A stretch of DNA of 64,000 nt from positions 2,232,001-2,296,000 of the forward strand of contig OZ220464.1 in NCBI GenBank assembly GCA_965115825.1, given 5' to 3'. The stretch is from Bin87 sp965115825. Lineage in GTDB: Bacteria > Chloroflexota > Dehalococcoidia > Lucifugimonadales > UBA3495. The notes beneath the pieces are model-generated. The model saw only the letters and a program-made list of their open reading frames with translations. It did not search any database and had not been told where the DNA came from. This document shows, piece after piece, positions 17,663-26,088 of this stretch; within the stretch, counting starts at the first letter, position 1; each line of letters starts with the position of its first letter. Made by a program: the position numbers and the translations under genes.

Positions 17663-19363
17663 ATGGTTAGCCGCTACCTTACCTACGACAGTAGTGATGG
17701 CCGCCGCTGGCGAGTTGCCCAGTGGCTGAAAAGCCTGCTCGCCCTCGTCATCGCCGCGTTGCTCCTGCTCCTGGTGGCCCTGCTCGGATACCTCCTGTCT
17801 TCGGAAGAACGAAATCAGTCGGTCAACGCCTCTGCCGCGCCCGCTCCAACCCTGGCGGCTCATCCCGCCCTCACGCCTCTCCCGACCTACACCCCCAATC
17901 CGACGTACACGCCTAATCCCACCTACACGCCGCCGCCTGACGCCGCGCCACAGCCTGCCCTAGCGGCCGCCGCCGCGCCATATCCCATCTCCGCGCCTTA
18001 CCCTACCCATACCCCTCATCCAACCCACACGCCCTATCCAACTCAGACATTAGCTCCTAACGTTACGCTCTATCCCACCTTTACGCCGCCGCCATCCGCC
18101 ACCGCCTACCCCACCGACACTCCCCATCCGTCCCTCACACCCTATCCCACTCAAACGCCAGCCCCTCACGTCACCTTCTATCCCACGTACACGCTACCCC
18201 CGTCCGCCACGCCATACCCGACCCAAACTCCACGTCCAACGCACACTCCCTATCCCACCCACACGCCGGCGTCATCCGCCACGCCATACCCGTCCCCCAC
18301 TGCCTACCCAACCCACACGCCCTATCCGACTTCCACTCCGGCGCTCGCCATCGTCCCCCGGTCCCTCATTCCGGCGACGCACACGCACACGCCTACCCTC
18401 ACTCACACCGCTACGCCTACACCCACTCCCACGCCTACCCTCACTCACACCGCTACGCCTACACCCACTCCCACGCCTACCCTCACTCACACCGCTACGC
18501 CTACACCCACTCCCACGCCTACCCTCACTCACACCGCCACGCCTACACCCACTCCCACGCCTACCCTCACTCACACCGCCACGCCTACACCCACTCCCAC
18601 GCCTACCCTCACTCACACCGCCACGCCTACACCCACTCCGCCTGCAATGACTGGTTTGGCCCGCATTTTCGCCAGTACAATCCTGCCTAACTCAAACACA
18701 ATCTTCCTCATTGACACCAGCCCCTCCTTTGCCGACGAGTTCCATGAGATTAAAACCGCTTTGGCCAGACTTACCGACCATGACGATTTCGCAACGCTGT
18801 CCGTCCAATTGATGACCTTCGACGAAACCGTCATCCTTCGCTTGCCCTTCACCGATATGGGTAATGATGCCGGCGTGAGGGAGTTTCGGCTCCGGGTAGG
18901 GCAACTCAGCACATCGTCTAATCGCGTCTCTATGGAGACGAACACATACCACGCCTTCGGGAGCGCGCATCAAGAGCTGATCTCTGTCAGCCGCAACGGC
19001 AAAGCCAATAAAATCGTCCTGTTCACCGATGGCCTAGCCGATGATTATGGGAGTAGTACAGATACAATCTCCGCAATCAAAAGCCTCAGCATCCCCAACC
19101 TGACCGTTGACATCATCGCGTATAACTTTGCAGTGTACGTGGATTGCGACTGGCAGGCCGCCGGTGTCACCTATAGAGATGTGCAAACTTGTGGGGGTGT
19201 CGGAGATAATGCTGGGTGCTGGTTCGTAGATGAGAAAACGCAACCGCTCCTCGGAATATCCGCCAGGGAATTCCATGACACCTATTGCGGCAGCACATTC
19301 AAGCCAATGAGGGTGTACGCTACTGGGGACACCGGCGGCAATTTCATCAGAGCGGGCGACTAG
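17663..19363 (+). CDS. Anchor-family surface protein A: TM anchor, Thr/Pro stalk, vWA domain
   Basis: 566 residues in three parts. The cytoplasmic N-terminus MVSRYLTYDSSDGRR is followed by one membrane helix (WLKSLLALVIAALLLLL, ending YLLSS, about 22-48). Then comes a stalk (about 55-330) of YPTxTP and PTLTHTATPTPTPT repeats. A von Willebrand A domain (about 336-520) carries the MIDAS motif DTSPS and the later VLFTDGLADD strand. The topology implies an exported head on a rigid, probably glycosylated stalk. GGAG lies ten bases before the ATG. A second copy with the same N-terminus follows at 19559 and a third, with LRRs, is at 48745. The head probably binds a protein ligand; none is known. Confidence 0.8.
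   Translation: MVSRYLTYDSSDGRRWRVAQWLKSLLALVIAALLLLLVALLGYLLSSEERNQSVNASAAPAPTLAAHPALTPLPTYTPNPTYTPNPTYTPPPDAAPQPALAAAAAPYPISAPYPTHTPHPTHTPYPTQTLAPNVTLYPTFTPPPSATAYPTDTPHPSLTPYPTQTPAPHVTFYPTYTLPPSATPYPTQTPRPTHTPYPTHTPASSATPYPSPTAYPTHTPYPTSTPALAIVPRSLIPATHTHTPTLTHTATPTPTPTPTLTHTATPTPTPTPTLTHTATPTPTPTPTLTHTATPTPTPTPTLTHTATPTPTPTPTLTHTATPTPTPPAMTGLARIFASTILPNSNTIFLIDTSPSFADEFHEIKTALARLTDHDDFATLSVQLMTFDETVILRLPFTDMGNDAGVREFRLRVGQLSTSSNRVSMETNTYHAFGSAHQELISVSRNGKANKIVLFTDGLADDYGSSTDTISAIKSLSIPNLTVDIIAYNFAVYVDCDWQAAGVTYRDVQTCGGVGDNAGCWFVDEKTQPLLGISAREFHDTYCGSTFKPMRVYATGDTGGNFIRAGD
18392..18640 (+). repeat. Six tandem 42-bp repeats (14 residues each) in the stalk
   Basis: Copies start at 18392, 18434, 18476, 18518, 18560 and 18602. 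They are almost identical; the variation seen is GCT or GCC in one Ala codon, plus an ending in the last copy. Each encodes PTLTHTATPTPTPT. Such perfect in-frame repeats expand and contract by slippage and would vary stalk length. Confidence 0.95.
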
Positions 19364-19558
19364 CCCCGCCTGGCCACGCGGCCCAGGCATCCCCTCAGAC
19401 AACGCCCGTCCCCCCTGTCTGATACGGCCCCACAACCCAACCCCAATCCTGTAATTCTTATATCTCGAAAATCCTGACTCTGACGACACTCCCCCATTGC
19501 GCGCCGCCCCTCGCTCCATCATAATATCGCGGCCACGCCGCATTGGAGCATCGCCAGC

Positions 19559-20356
19559 ATGGTCAGCCGCTACCTTACATACGACAGTCGTGATGGCCGC
19601 CGCTGGCGAATTCCCCAATGGCTGAAAAGCCTGCTTTCCCTCATCGTCGCCGCCCTGCTTCTCCTCCTGGCTGCCCTCCTCGGAAACCTCCTCTCTTCCC
19701 CCCGGAACGAAAACAATCTGTCAGCGAATCCCGCGCCCCCAATAATCACCATGCAGGCACCGGCTGCCACCGCCACGCCCTATCCCACTTTCACGCCAGC
19801 CCCTACCGCCACGCCTTACCCTACTTCCACTCCTCTGCCATCCGCCACGCCTTACCCCACCTTCACGCCGGCTCCAACCGCCACACCTCCCACCTCCGCG
19901 CTGCAATCAACCTACACCCCGAAGCCAACCTACACGCCCCAGCATACTTACACGCCGATCCCGCTCCTCACAACCTACCCTACTTACACGCCGTTGCCAT
20001 CCCCTACACCGCAACCGACCTACACTCCTCAGCCGACCCTTGCGCCCAATCCTACCTACACGCCAATCCCAGACCTCACTATCTATCCTACCTACACCCC
20101 ACAGCTGTCCGCTACGCCGCGCCCGACTTACACTCCCCAGCCGACGCTCACTCCCTATCCTACTCTCACACCGCTGCCATCCGCCACGCCTCAACCGACC
20201 TACACTCCGGAGCCGACCTACACGCCCAACCCTACTTACACGCCTACCCGCACGTCGGGATCGTAAGCCGGTTTCGTCGATACGGTCGCGCGCAACTCAA
20301 ACATAAACTACCTCCGCTGACAACAGATTCTCCTTCCGCGAAGATTTTCCTGACCT
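19559..20356 (+). pseudogene. Anchor-family surface protein B: duplicate of A with a decayed vWA head
   Basis: The open frame runs 19559-20266 (235 residues). It has the same N-terminus (MVSRYLTYDSRDGRR, WLKSLL, helix, NLLSS) and a YTP/YPT-rich stalk, then stops. Beyond the stop, bases 20294-20356 still align with the start of the vWA domain of copy A (18689-18755): AACTCAAACA, a CCTC and TGACA.CAG block, and GATTTTCC at matching spacing, but the frame is broken. Upstream bases also match copy A (CTCCATCATAA and TTGGAGCATCG), so the promoter region was duplicated too. A secreted stalk without a head may still be made. Confidence 0.7.
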
Positions 20357-20423
20357 ATTGCTGCCTCAATCCACAGGACGCAACCGGGTGCTTTCACCGC
20401 TCCATCGCTAAATCCGCGCTCTG

Positions 20424-20453
20424 CTGACGCTACCTGGCGCCAGTGGCTATAAT
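20424..20453 (+). promoter_or_regulatory. Promoter of the acyl-CoA ligase gene
   Basis: A -35-like CTGACG (20424-20429) and a consensus TATAAT (20448-20453) are separated by 18 bases, 25 bases upstream of the ATG at 20478. A GGAGG ribosome site lies between. Confidence 0.6.
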
Positions 20454-20477
20454 AGGCGCAAATGGCGGAGGTTCGCT

Positions 20478-22091
20478 ATGACCATGCGATACGAGCTGCT
20501 GGCGCACCGAATTCTGGAGCGGGCGGCAACACAGTTCCCCAAAAAGCAAATCATTACACGGGTGGGCGAGGGCGCCCATCGCTATACCTACGCCGATATG
20601 TTCACCCGCACCGCCCGGCTGGGCAACGCGCTGCGAGAGCTGGGCATCGGCCCCGGCGACCGGGTGGGCACCTTCGCCTGGAACACCTACCGACACTTGG
20701 AAGCCTACTTCGCGCCGCCTACTATCGGCGCGGTGGTGCATACCATCAACATCCGCCTGGCCGCCGACGATATGACCTATATCATCAACCACGCCGGCGA
20801 CAAGGCCCTGCTGATTGACCCCGACCTGGCTCCCCTGGTTGAAGCCATCGCCGACCGTCTGACCACCGTGCAGCATTACGTAATCCTGGACGAGCCGGAA
20901 AACGTTGCCACTACCCTGCCCGGCGCCGTGTCCTACGAGACCTTGCTCGCCGCCACCTCGCCCGAGTACCTCCCCGCCGACGTGGACGAGTACGCCACTA
21001 TGGGACTGTGCTACACCTCGGCTACCACCGGAATGCCCAAAGGCGTAGCCTATTCCCACCGGGCGGTGTATCTGCACTCGCTGACCTCGGCCATGACCGA
21101 TATGTTTTCGTTGTCGGAGCGCGACCGGGTGATGGCCGTAGTGCCGATGTTCCACGCCAACTGCTGGGGCCTGCCCTACTCGGCCACTCTGGTAGGAGCC
21201 GACCAGGTCTTCCCCGGCGCTCGTCCCGACCCGAGGGCGATTTGCGAGTTGGTGGAACGGGAGGGCGTAACCCTCAGCGCCGGCGTCCCTACCATCTGGA
21301 TTGGCGTGCTGGATTACCTAGAACGCTCCGACGTGGAGCATAATCTGTCCACGTTGCGGCAGGTGGTCAGCGGCGGTTCCGCTCTGCCGCTGGCGGTGTT
21401 GCAGGCGTACCGCGACCGGCTGGGCGTGGAAATGACCCACGCTTACGGAATGACCGAAGCGGCTCCGCTGATTTCCGTGAACCACCGACGCAGCTGGCTG
21501 GACGCGCTTTCAGCCCAGGAGCAGCTGGATCTGTGCGCCAAGCAGGGCGTAATCGCGCCCGGCATCGAGATGCGCCTGGTGGACGAAAACGGGGCGGAAG
21601 CAGCCTGGGACGGCGAGCAGCGCGGCGAGTTGTGGTTCCGCGGCCCCTGGATCGCCGGCGAATACGTCAACGATGAACGCAGCTCCGAAACTTTCAGGGA
21701 CGGGTGGTATCACAGCGGCGACATCGCGTCGATTGACGGCGACGGCTACATTCACATCGCCGACCGGGTGAAGGATATGGTGAAGAGCGGCGGTGAGTGG
21801 ATTTCGTCGGTGGATTTGGAGTCGGCGATAATGGCCCACCCCGACGTGCTGGAAGCTGCGGTAATCGCCGTGCCTCATCCTCAGTGGCAGGAGCGTCCGC
21901 TGGCCTGCGTGGTAGTCCGTGCCGAAGCCTCCGCCCCGTTGACCAAAGAGGCCGTCCTGGACTTCGTCGCACCTCGGTTCGCCCGCTGGTGGCTCCCTGA
22001 CGATGTGGTGTTCATCGACGAAATACCCAAAACCAGCGTGGGCAAATTCGACAAAAAGGCACTGCGGGAGCGGTTTGAGCATCACCGCTGA
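20478..22091 (+). CDS. Medium/long-chain fatty acid-CoA ligase (AMP-binding family)
   Basis: A 537-residue ANL-superfamily enzyme. It should adenylate a carboxylic acid and transfer it to CoA. The P-loop-like motif is YTSATTGMPKGV, the A5 motif is AYGMTEAAPL, the hinge is GWYHSGDIASIDGDGYIHI plus DRVKDMVKSGGEWIS, and the C-terminal catalytic lysine lies in PKTSVGKFDKKAL. It is closest in pattern to the long-chain/3-methylmercaptopropionyl-CoA ligase group. The start has GGAGG nine bases upstream. Its last 17 bases overlap the ccmA gene, although the functions seem unrelated. Confidence 0.92.
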   Translation: MTMRYELLAHRILERAATQFPKKQIITRVGEGAHRYTYADMFTRTARLGNALRELGIGPGDRVGTFAWNTYRHLEAYFAPPTIGAVVHTINIRLAADDMTYIINHAGDKALLIDPDLAPLVEAIADRLTTVQHYVILDEPENVATTLPGAVSYETLLAATSPEYLPADVDEYATMGLCYTSATTGMPKGVAYSHRAVYLHSLTSAMTDMFSLSERDRVMAVVPMFHANCWGLPYSATLVGADQVFPGARPDPRAICELVEREGVTLSAGVPTIWIGVLDYLERSDVEHNLSTLRQVVSGGSALPLAVLQAYRDRLGVEMTHAYGMTEAAPLISVNHRRSWLDALSAQEQLDLCAKQGVIAPGIEMRLVDENGAEAAWDGEQRGELWFRGPWIAGEYVNDERSSETFRDGWYHSGDIASIDGDGYIHIADRVKDMVKSGGEWISSVDLESAIMAHPDVLEAAVIAVPHPQWQERPLACVVVRAEASAPLTKEAVLDFVAPRFARWWLPDDVVFIDEIPKTSVGKFDKKALRERFEHHR

Positions 22092-22788
22092 CCTGCCCGG
22101 CGTCCCGGCTATCAGCGGCGCCGACATCCGCAAGAACTACGGCGACCGTGCGGTGTTGCGCGGCGTTGACCTCACCATTGGCTGGGGCGAGATTGTCGTG
22201 CTGTTCGGGGCCAACGGCGCCGGCAAAACCACGCTGCTGCGCATCCTCTCCGGCCTGACCCGCGCCGACGCCGGCTCTATTCGAGTGGCTGGCCGGCTGC
22301 TGCACCAGCGGGGCGGTCAAGCGCGCCGACTGGTCGGCTTCGCTGGTCATCAGACGATGCTGTACAACGACCTTACTTGTCGCGAGAATCTAGCCTTTTA
22401 CGCTCGGCTGTACGGCATCCTGGATGCCGGACGACGGATTGACGATGCGCTGGCGCAACTCAATCTCTCCGACCGGGCCAACCGCCGGACGCGCACCCTA
22501 TCCCACGGTATGCAGAAGCGGCTGGCTATGGCCCGGGCAATCCTTCACCGACCGGCGGTGCTGTTGCTGGACGAGCCGGAGTCGGGCCTGGACGATTCGT
22601 CGGTAGCAGCCCTGGGGGAGCTGTTGCGAGAGTGGGCCGCGTCGGGCCGCGCCGCGCTGCTGACCACCCACAACGTTGCGGTTGGGCAAGCCTGGGCGCA
22701 CCGCACGCTGATTATTGACGGCGGCCGGCTCACCGGCGACACCCCAGCCCAATACGTAACATCAACCGGGCAGGGAGTGCTACAATGA
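22075..22788 (+). CDS. ccmA: Haem exporter ATP-binding subunit CcmA
   Basis: A 237-residue ABC ATPase. Walker A is GANGAGKTTLL, the signature is LSHGMQKRLAMAR and Walker B is VLLLDEPESGLDDSS. Together with CcmB and CcmC it drives haem handover to CcmE for cytochrome c assembly. The most credible start is a TTG at 22075 preceded by GGGAG; the frame is open further upstream, but that part lies within the ligase gene. The assignment to CcmA rests on ccmB, C, D and E following. Between it and ccmB lies an unrelated small membrane protein gene whose ATGA overlaps the ccmA stop. Confidence 0.9.
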   Translation: MSITADLPGVPAISGADIRKNYGDRAVLRGVDLTIGWGEIVVLFGANGAGKTTLLRILSGLTRADAGSIRVAGRLLHQRGGQARRLVGFAGHQTMLYNDLTCRENLAFYARLYGILDAGRRIDDALAQLNLSDRANRRTRTLSHGMQKRLAMARAILHRPAVLLLDEPESGLDDSSVAALGELLREWAASGRAALLTTHNVAVGQAWAHRTLIIDGGRLTGDTPAQYVTSTGQGVLQ

Positions 22789-23216
22789 GCCTGTCAGATT
22801 TGCCCAGCGAACTGGCGGAACGCGGCATCTGGTGGCAGGTCATCGGCGTCGGCTGTGTCAGCGTTGCTATTCTGCAAGTCTGGGATGGTTCGGACTTCTG
22901 GGCTTACCGGAGCTTCGAAATCGCGGCGAAGTACCTGTACTGGATGTTTGTCCTGCCGTTGGCGGGGGTTTTTGAAGGAGTGCGAAAATTGTTTGAGAAA
23001 GCATCGGAAATCAGGGCGGCGCAGCGAGCGAAAATCTGGCAGAGGGGCCTCAGTAGGGGCCGTGAGCAAGGAATTAAGGAGGGGCGCGAGGAAATGCGCG
23101 GCCTCTTGCGCGGTTCAACCGTCTCAAAAGACCCTGAAACCGGCACTATAACGCTGGCGTTGAAACCGGAGGACATGGACTTCCTGTTTGGAGAAACCAC
23201 CGCCTCTGACGAGTAG
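22785..23216 (+). CDS. Two-TM coiled-coil protein inserted between ccmA and ccmB
   Basis: 143 residues of unknown function. It opens with a conserved SELAERGIWWQVIG segment, followed by two membrane helices (about 15-31 and 46-64), a charged helix with RGREQGIKEGREE, and a tail. A close relative lies at 52732-53196 (ELAERGIWWQV, LAILQ, LYW.FV.PLAG, FEK.SEIR), and a more distant one at 45780. Its ATG overlaps the ccmA stop by 4 bases, so it is translated with ccmA. It has no counterpart in known ccm operons. It could be a membrane scaffold or simply an inserted paralogue. Confidence 0.8.
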   Translation: MSLSDLPSELAERGIWWQVIGVGCVSVAILQVWDGSDFWAYRSFEIAAKYLYWMFVLPLAGVFEGVRKLFEKASEIRAAQRAKIWQRGLSRGREQGIKEGREEMRGLLRGSTVSKDPETGTITLALKPEDMDFLFGETTASDE

Positions 23217-23258
23217 CGGCAAGCCCAATCTGCGCCGGGGACGGACGCTGCGTTGGCT

Positions 23259-23933
23259 ATGGAACTGCTGCGTGGAGCCTTGGCCATTGCCTGGAAAGAC
23301 GTGCGGCTGGAGCTGCGCTCCCGCGACGTCATCACGTCGGCGCTGGTGTTCGGGCTGATTGTGGTAGTAGTGTTCAACTTCGGGCTGAACCGTGCGCCGG
23401 GCAGCCTGGCCCCCGTTGCGCCGGGCTTGCTGTGGGTCGCTTACGCCTTTATCGGCGTGCTGGCAATGAACCGCGCTTTCACCCGCGAGCTGGAGCAAGG
23501 CGGGCTGGACGGGTTGCTCCTGGCCCCGGCCAGCCGCGACGCCGTATTCCTGGGCAAGATGCTGGGCAGCCTGGCATTTATGCTGCTAATTGAGGTGGTT
23601 CTACTGCCCGTATTCGCGGTAATGCTGGACTTGCCCACCCTGTCGCTGACGCTGGGGCTGGTGATTTTGCTGGCCACCGTTGGGTTCGCTACGGTGGGAA
23701 CGTTTTTCGCCGCCATTGCCGTACAAACCCGCTCCCGGGAGATACTGTTGCCGGTGCTGTTCTTCCCGGTGATTGTGCCGGTCATTATTGCTGCTGTGGA
23801 AGCATCCGCGTTGGCGTTGGAGGCCGGGCCGACAACGGCAGTGTGGACGCGATGGCTGCCCCTGCTGTTGGTGTTTGACGCCCTGTTTCTGGTAATATGT
23901 CCGTGGCTATTCGGTTACGTAGTCGAGGGATAA
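23259..23933 (+). CDS. ccmB: Haem exporter permease subunit CcmB
   Basis: A 224-residue permease with six hydrophobic segments. CcmB features visible are AWKDVRLELRSRDVITSALV at the N-terminus, RAFTRELEQGGLDGLLLAP in the cytoplasmic loop and REILLPVLFFPVIVPVIIAA near the end. It forms the ABC transporter with CcmA. The ATG at 23259 is preferred over a TTG at 23253. It is 42 bases after the inserted coiled-coil gene and 6 bases before ccmC. Confidence 0.92.
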   Translation: MELLRGALAIAWKDVRLELRSRDVITSALVFGLIVVVVFNFGLNRAPGSLAPVAPGLLWVAYAFIGVLAMNRAFTRELEQGGLDGLLLAPASRDAVFLGKMLGSLAFMLLIEVVLLPVFAVMLDLPTLSLTLGLVILLATVGFATVGTFFAAIAVQTRSREILLPVLFFPVIVPVIIAAVEASALALEAGPTTAVWTRWLPLLLVFDALFLVICPWLFGYVVEG

Positions 23934-23939
23934 CGCATT

Positions 23940-24674
23940 TTGGCGACGATAGCAGGCCGGCACAAAGGCAAATCGGCCCGGCGTTCAGCGTTGGGCGACG
24001 CGCGCCTTTGGCTGCTCCTCCTGACCGCCGTACTAATGTTGGCGGACGGCTATCTGATTTTCATAGTCGCTCCCACGGACGCCGTGCTGGGCCACATACA
24101 GCGGATTTTCTACGTCCACGTTCCCATCTCCATTCTGTCGTTCCTGGGCTTTCTGCTGTGCGCCATAGCCGGCATCGGCTACCTGATACGACGCGGCGAG
24201 GGTTGGGACCGGCTGGCTCACGCTTCCGCCGAGGTGGGCGTGGTCTTTGTAACGCTGGCGCTGGTAACCGGCATAATATGGGCGCGGCCCGTATGGGGCG
24301 TCTGGTGGACGTGGGAGCCGCGCCTGACTACCACCCTGATACTCTGGTTCATCTACGTTGCCTACCTGATGATACGCCAGTACGCGCCCACGCCACAGCA
24401 GGGCCGGACCTGGTCGGCAGTAGTGGGCATAATTGGGTTCGTCGACGTGCCCATCGTCTATTATTCGGTACAGTGGTGGCGGTCAATTCACCCGGGGCCG
24501 GTCATCGGGCCGGAAGCCGCAGATGGCGCGCTGGAGCCGATTATGGTGCGCATCCTGATATTCTCTATGGCCGCGATGCTGGCGCTGTTCGCCTACCTGC
24601 TGCTGGAGCGGATGGCGCAGCGCAGTGCCGAAGACACGCTGTCGCAAATGCGCCGCCAAGGGAGTCCGGACTGA
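23940..24674 (+). CDS. ccmC: Haem-handling protein CcmC
   Basis: A 244-residue membrane protein with six helices. It belongs to the haem-handling family, with the tryptophan-rich motif GVWWTWEPRLTTTLILWF (the WWD-type site, here with Glu for Asp) and flanking His residues in FYVHVP and WWRSIHPGP. CcmC delivers haem to CcmE. The start is a TTG at 23940 with GAGGG upstream. The C-terminus overlaps nothing but lies one base before ccmD. Confidence 0.92.
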   Translation: MATIAGRHKGKSARRSALGDARLWLLLLTAVLMLADGYLIFIVAPTDAVLGHIQRIFYVHVPISILSFLGFLLCAIAGIGYLIRRGEGWDRLAHASAEVGVVFVTLALVTGIIWARPVWGVWWTWEPRLTTTLILWFIYVAYLMIRQYAPTPQQGRTWSAVVGIIGFVDVPIVYYSVQWWRSIHPGPVIGPEAADGALEPIMVRILIFSMAAMLALFAYLLLERMAQRSAEDTLSQMRRQGSPD

Positions 24675-24675
24675 T

Positions 24676-24870
24676 ATGGCCGATGCGCCGGACAATCTAC
24701 CTTTTCTATTCGCCGCCTTCGCCGTGGTGTGGATAGTGTTTTTCATCTACGCGGCCTATATGTCCTGGCGCCGCCGGTCGGTGCAGCAGGAGCTGGAAGA
24801 TCTGCGGGAACCGGAAGCCGGCGCGCCGGCCGACCAAGCTGAAAGTAATGATGAGGGAAACGGCGGTTAG
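24676..24870 (+). CDS. ccmD: CcmD-like small membrane protein
   Basis: 64 residues: a short N-terminus, one membrane helix (FLFAAFAVVWIVFFIYAAYM), a basic stop-transfer SWRRRS and an acidic tail. It fits CcmD in size, topology and position between ccmC and ccmE; sequence conservation in this family is low. The ATG is one base past the ccmC stop. Confidence 0.8.
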   Translation: MADAPDNLPFLFAAFAVVWIVFFIYAAYMSWRRRSVQQELEDLREPEAGAPADQAESNDEGNGG

Positions 24871-24875
24871 CGGGG

Positions 24876-24881
24876 TATAAT
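24876..24881 (+). promoter_or_regulatory. Consensus -10 box before ccmE
   Basis: TATAAT lies 41 bases upstream of the ccmE ATG and just after ccmD, suggesting ccmE can also be transcribed alone. No -35 match is seen. Confidence 0.35.
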
Positions 24882-24922
24882 AGCAAAGCGAACCCGGTCA
24901 TATTGAGGACATACCGAAGACC

Positions 24923-25486
24923 ATGCAATCCGAGAACTACACCAATCCGCCCGGCGAAGCGATAATCCTCTATTCGGAGGCCGATGCCGGCGAGGAGCGT
25001 TCGGGGTGGAGCAGCCATCGGGTTCGCCTCATCATCCTGGCCGGCGTCGTTGCGCTGGCGGTGGCCTATATGGTCTATGCCGCCTTCCCCGGCAACACGC
25101 AGTTCTTCGTAACCGTCAGCGAGTTCCTGGACGACCGGAGGCTGCACGATGGGCAAACGCTGCGGGTGGCCGGCGCATTGGCTCCCGACAGCTTTCGCCG
25201 GAACGACGGTTCCGCCGCATCCCGGTTTGCGCTGGGCGACAAAGAGCCAGACACGCCTGGGATTGCGGCTGGCAGTCCTCATCTAGAAGCCCGTTATGTG
25301 GGCGTGTTGCCCGACCTGTTCTTTAACCCCCACTCGGAAATCATCCTGGAAGGGCATTACGACGCGGAGGGCCGCGTCTTCACAGCGGACAACATCTTGG
25401 TCAAGTGTCCTTCCAAGTACCAGTCGCTGCAAGCGGAAAACCCTGACGTGGTTCCGGGGGCGGCGGTCCCGCAGAGCAGCTACTGA
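24923..25486 (+). CDS. ccmE: Cytochrome c maturation haem chaperone CcmE, Cys-type
   Basis: 187 residues: a cytoplasmic N-terminus of about 32 residues, one membrane anchor (IILAGVVALAVAYMVYAAF) and the exported OB-fold domain with TLRVAGAL, VGVLPDLF and ILEGHYDAEGRVFTADNIL. The haem-binding position reads VKCPSKYQ, a CxxxY motif, in place of the HxxxY of E. coli CcmE. Cys-type CcmE proteins are known from archaea, Gram-positives and Desulfovibrio, usually with a reduced Ccm set. Here ccmF, ccmG and ccmH are not in the window. A strong hairpin follows at 25571. Confidence 0.92.
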   Translation: MQSENYTNPPGEAIILYSEADAGEERSGWSSHRVRLIILAGVVALAVAYMVYAAFPGNTQFFVTVSEFLDDRRLHDGQTLRVAGALAPDSFRRNDGSAASRFALGDKEPDTPGIAAGSPHLEARYVGVLPDLFFNPHSEIILEGHYDAEGRVFTADNILVKCPSKYQSLQAENPDVVPGAAVPQSSY

Positions 25487-25570
25487 TCCCTTGTAACCGG
25501 CAAGCCTACCGTGTATAGTGAGGTCAGTCCCTTTGGGACGGATTGATACAGCTCCATTGGAGCAGATTGA

Positions 25571-25595
25571 AAAGGGGCCTCAAAGAGGCCCCTTT
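25571..25595. terminator. Hairpin terminator after ccmE
   Basis: AAAGGGGCCTC pairs perfectly with GAGGCCCCTTT around a 3-base AAA loop. It lies 85 bases after ccmE and could serve both strands, as the minus strand also ends in a short T-run. Two smaller hairpins (GTCCC/GGGAC and GCTCC/GGAGC) occupy 25525-25565. Confidence 0.75.
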
Positions 25596-25612
25596 GTGAT
25601 GTAGCGTTGGTG

Positions 25613-25973
25613 TTAGAGGATAGGCTCTTTGGGTTGATCGGTGGGTTTTCGATTGTTGAGTTTAAGGTTTTCCCGGTCTGCCGGAGGTGCGGCTGGCTTT
25701 GGTTCGGTCGTTGTCAGCATACGGCCGGACGAGTACTCAAATATTTGACCTGCTTTTTCGTGTACTCAGCGTCCAGTCGGGGGTGCGCTTTCGCGCGGGA
25801 TCGAACACGCCCTGGGACACCAGCGCAGCAAGGACGGGGATTAGGCTCGATATGTTCAGTCTCTTCTTAACGTCTTCGGCCACCTGAGCCGGTTGCGATT
25901 TTGGCCTGGCGGAGCTGGCTGTGGACGGGCGAACTGATGGCTGGCCGCTGACCGGGATGGTGTGCTGCTGCAT
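25613..25973 (-). pseudogene. Possible small gene with a frameshift
   Basis: The 626-base gap between ccmE and korB contains little. On the minus strand, a frame from an ATG at 25973 encodes 78 residues with a plausible helix (AEDVKKRLNISSLIPVLAAL) and stops at 25737. A shifted frame on the same strand, continuing to 25613, encodes a hydrophilic stretch (GRMLTTTEPKPAAPPADREN) and ends next to the hairpin at 25571. If joined they make about 120 residues. No family is recognised and it may be noise. Confidence 0.25.
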
Positions 25974-26046
25974 GGGGGTATAGCAGCATGGGCGTGTAAT
26001 GTTGTCAAAGAGAGTTGTCAGAAACAGGGTTTTGGCGATTTTCAGG

Positions 26047-26088
26047 TACCGAAGCCCCCGACCAGTGCACTGGTCGGGGGCTTCGGTA
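26047..26088. terminator. 19-bp perfect hairpin, terminator of korAB
   Basis: Bases 26047-26065 pair without a mismatch with 26070-26088 around a TGCA loop. The core is CGAAGCCCCCGACCAG. It lies 24 bases beyond the korB stop. The loop itself is palindromic, so the whole is one long palindrome. Confidence 0.8.

Noticed and set aside
18392..18640. Regular repeats considered as a CRISPR array
   Set aside because: The 42-bp units are contiguous with no spacers and keep the reading frame of a stalk.
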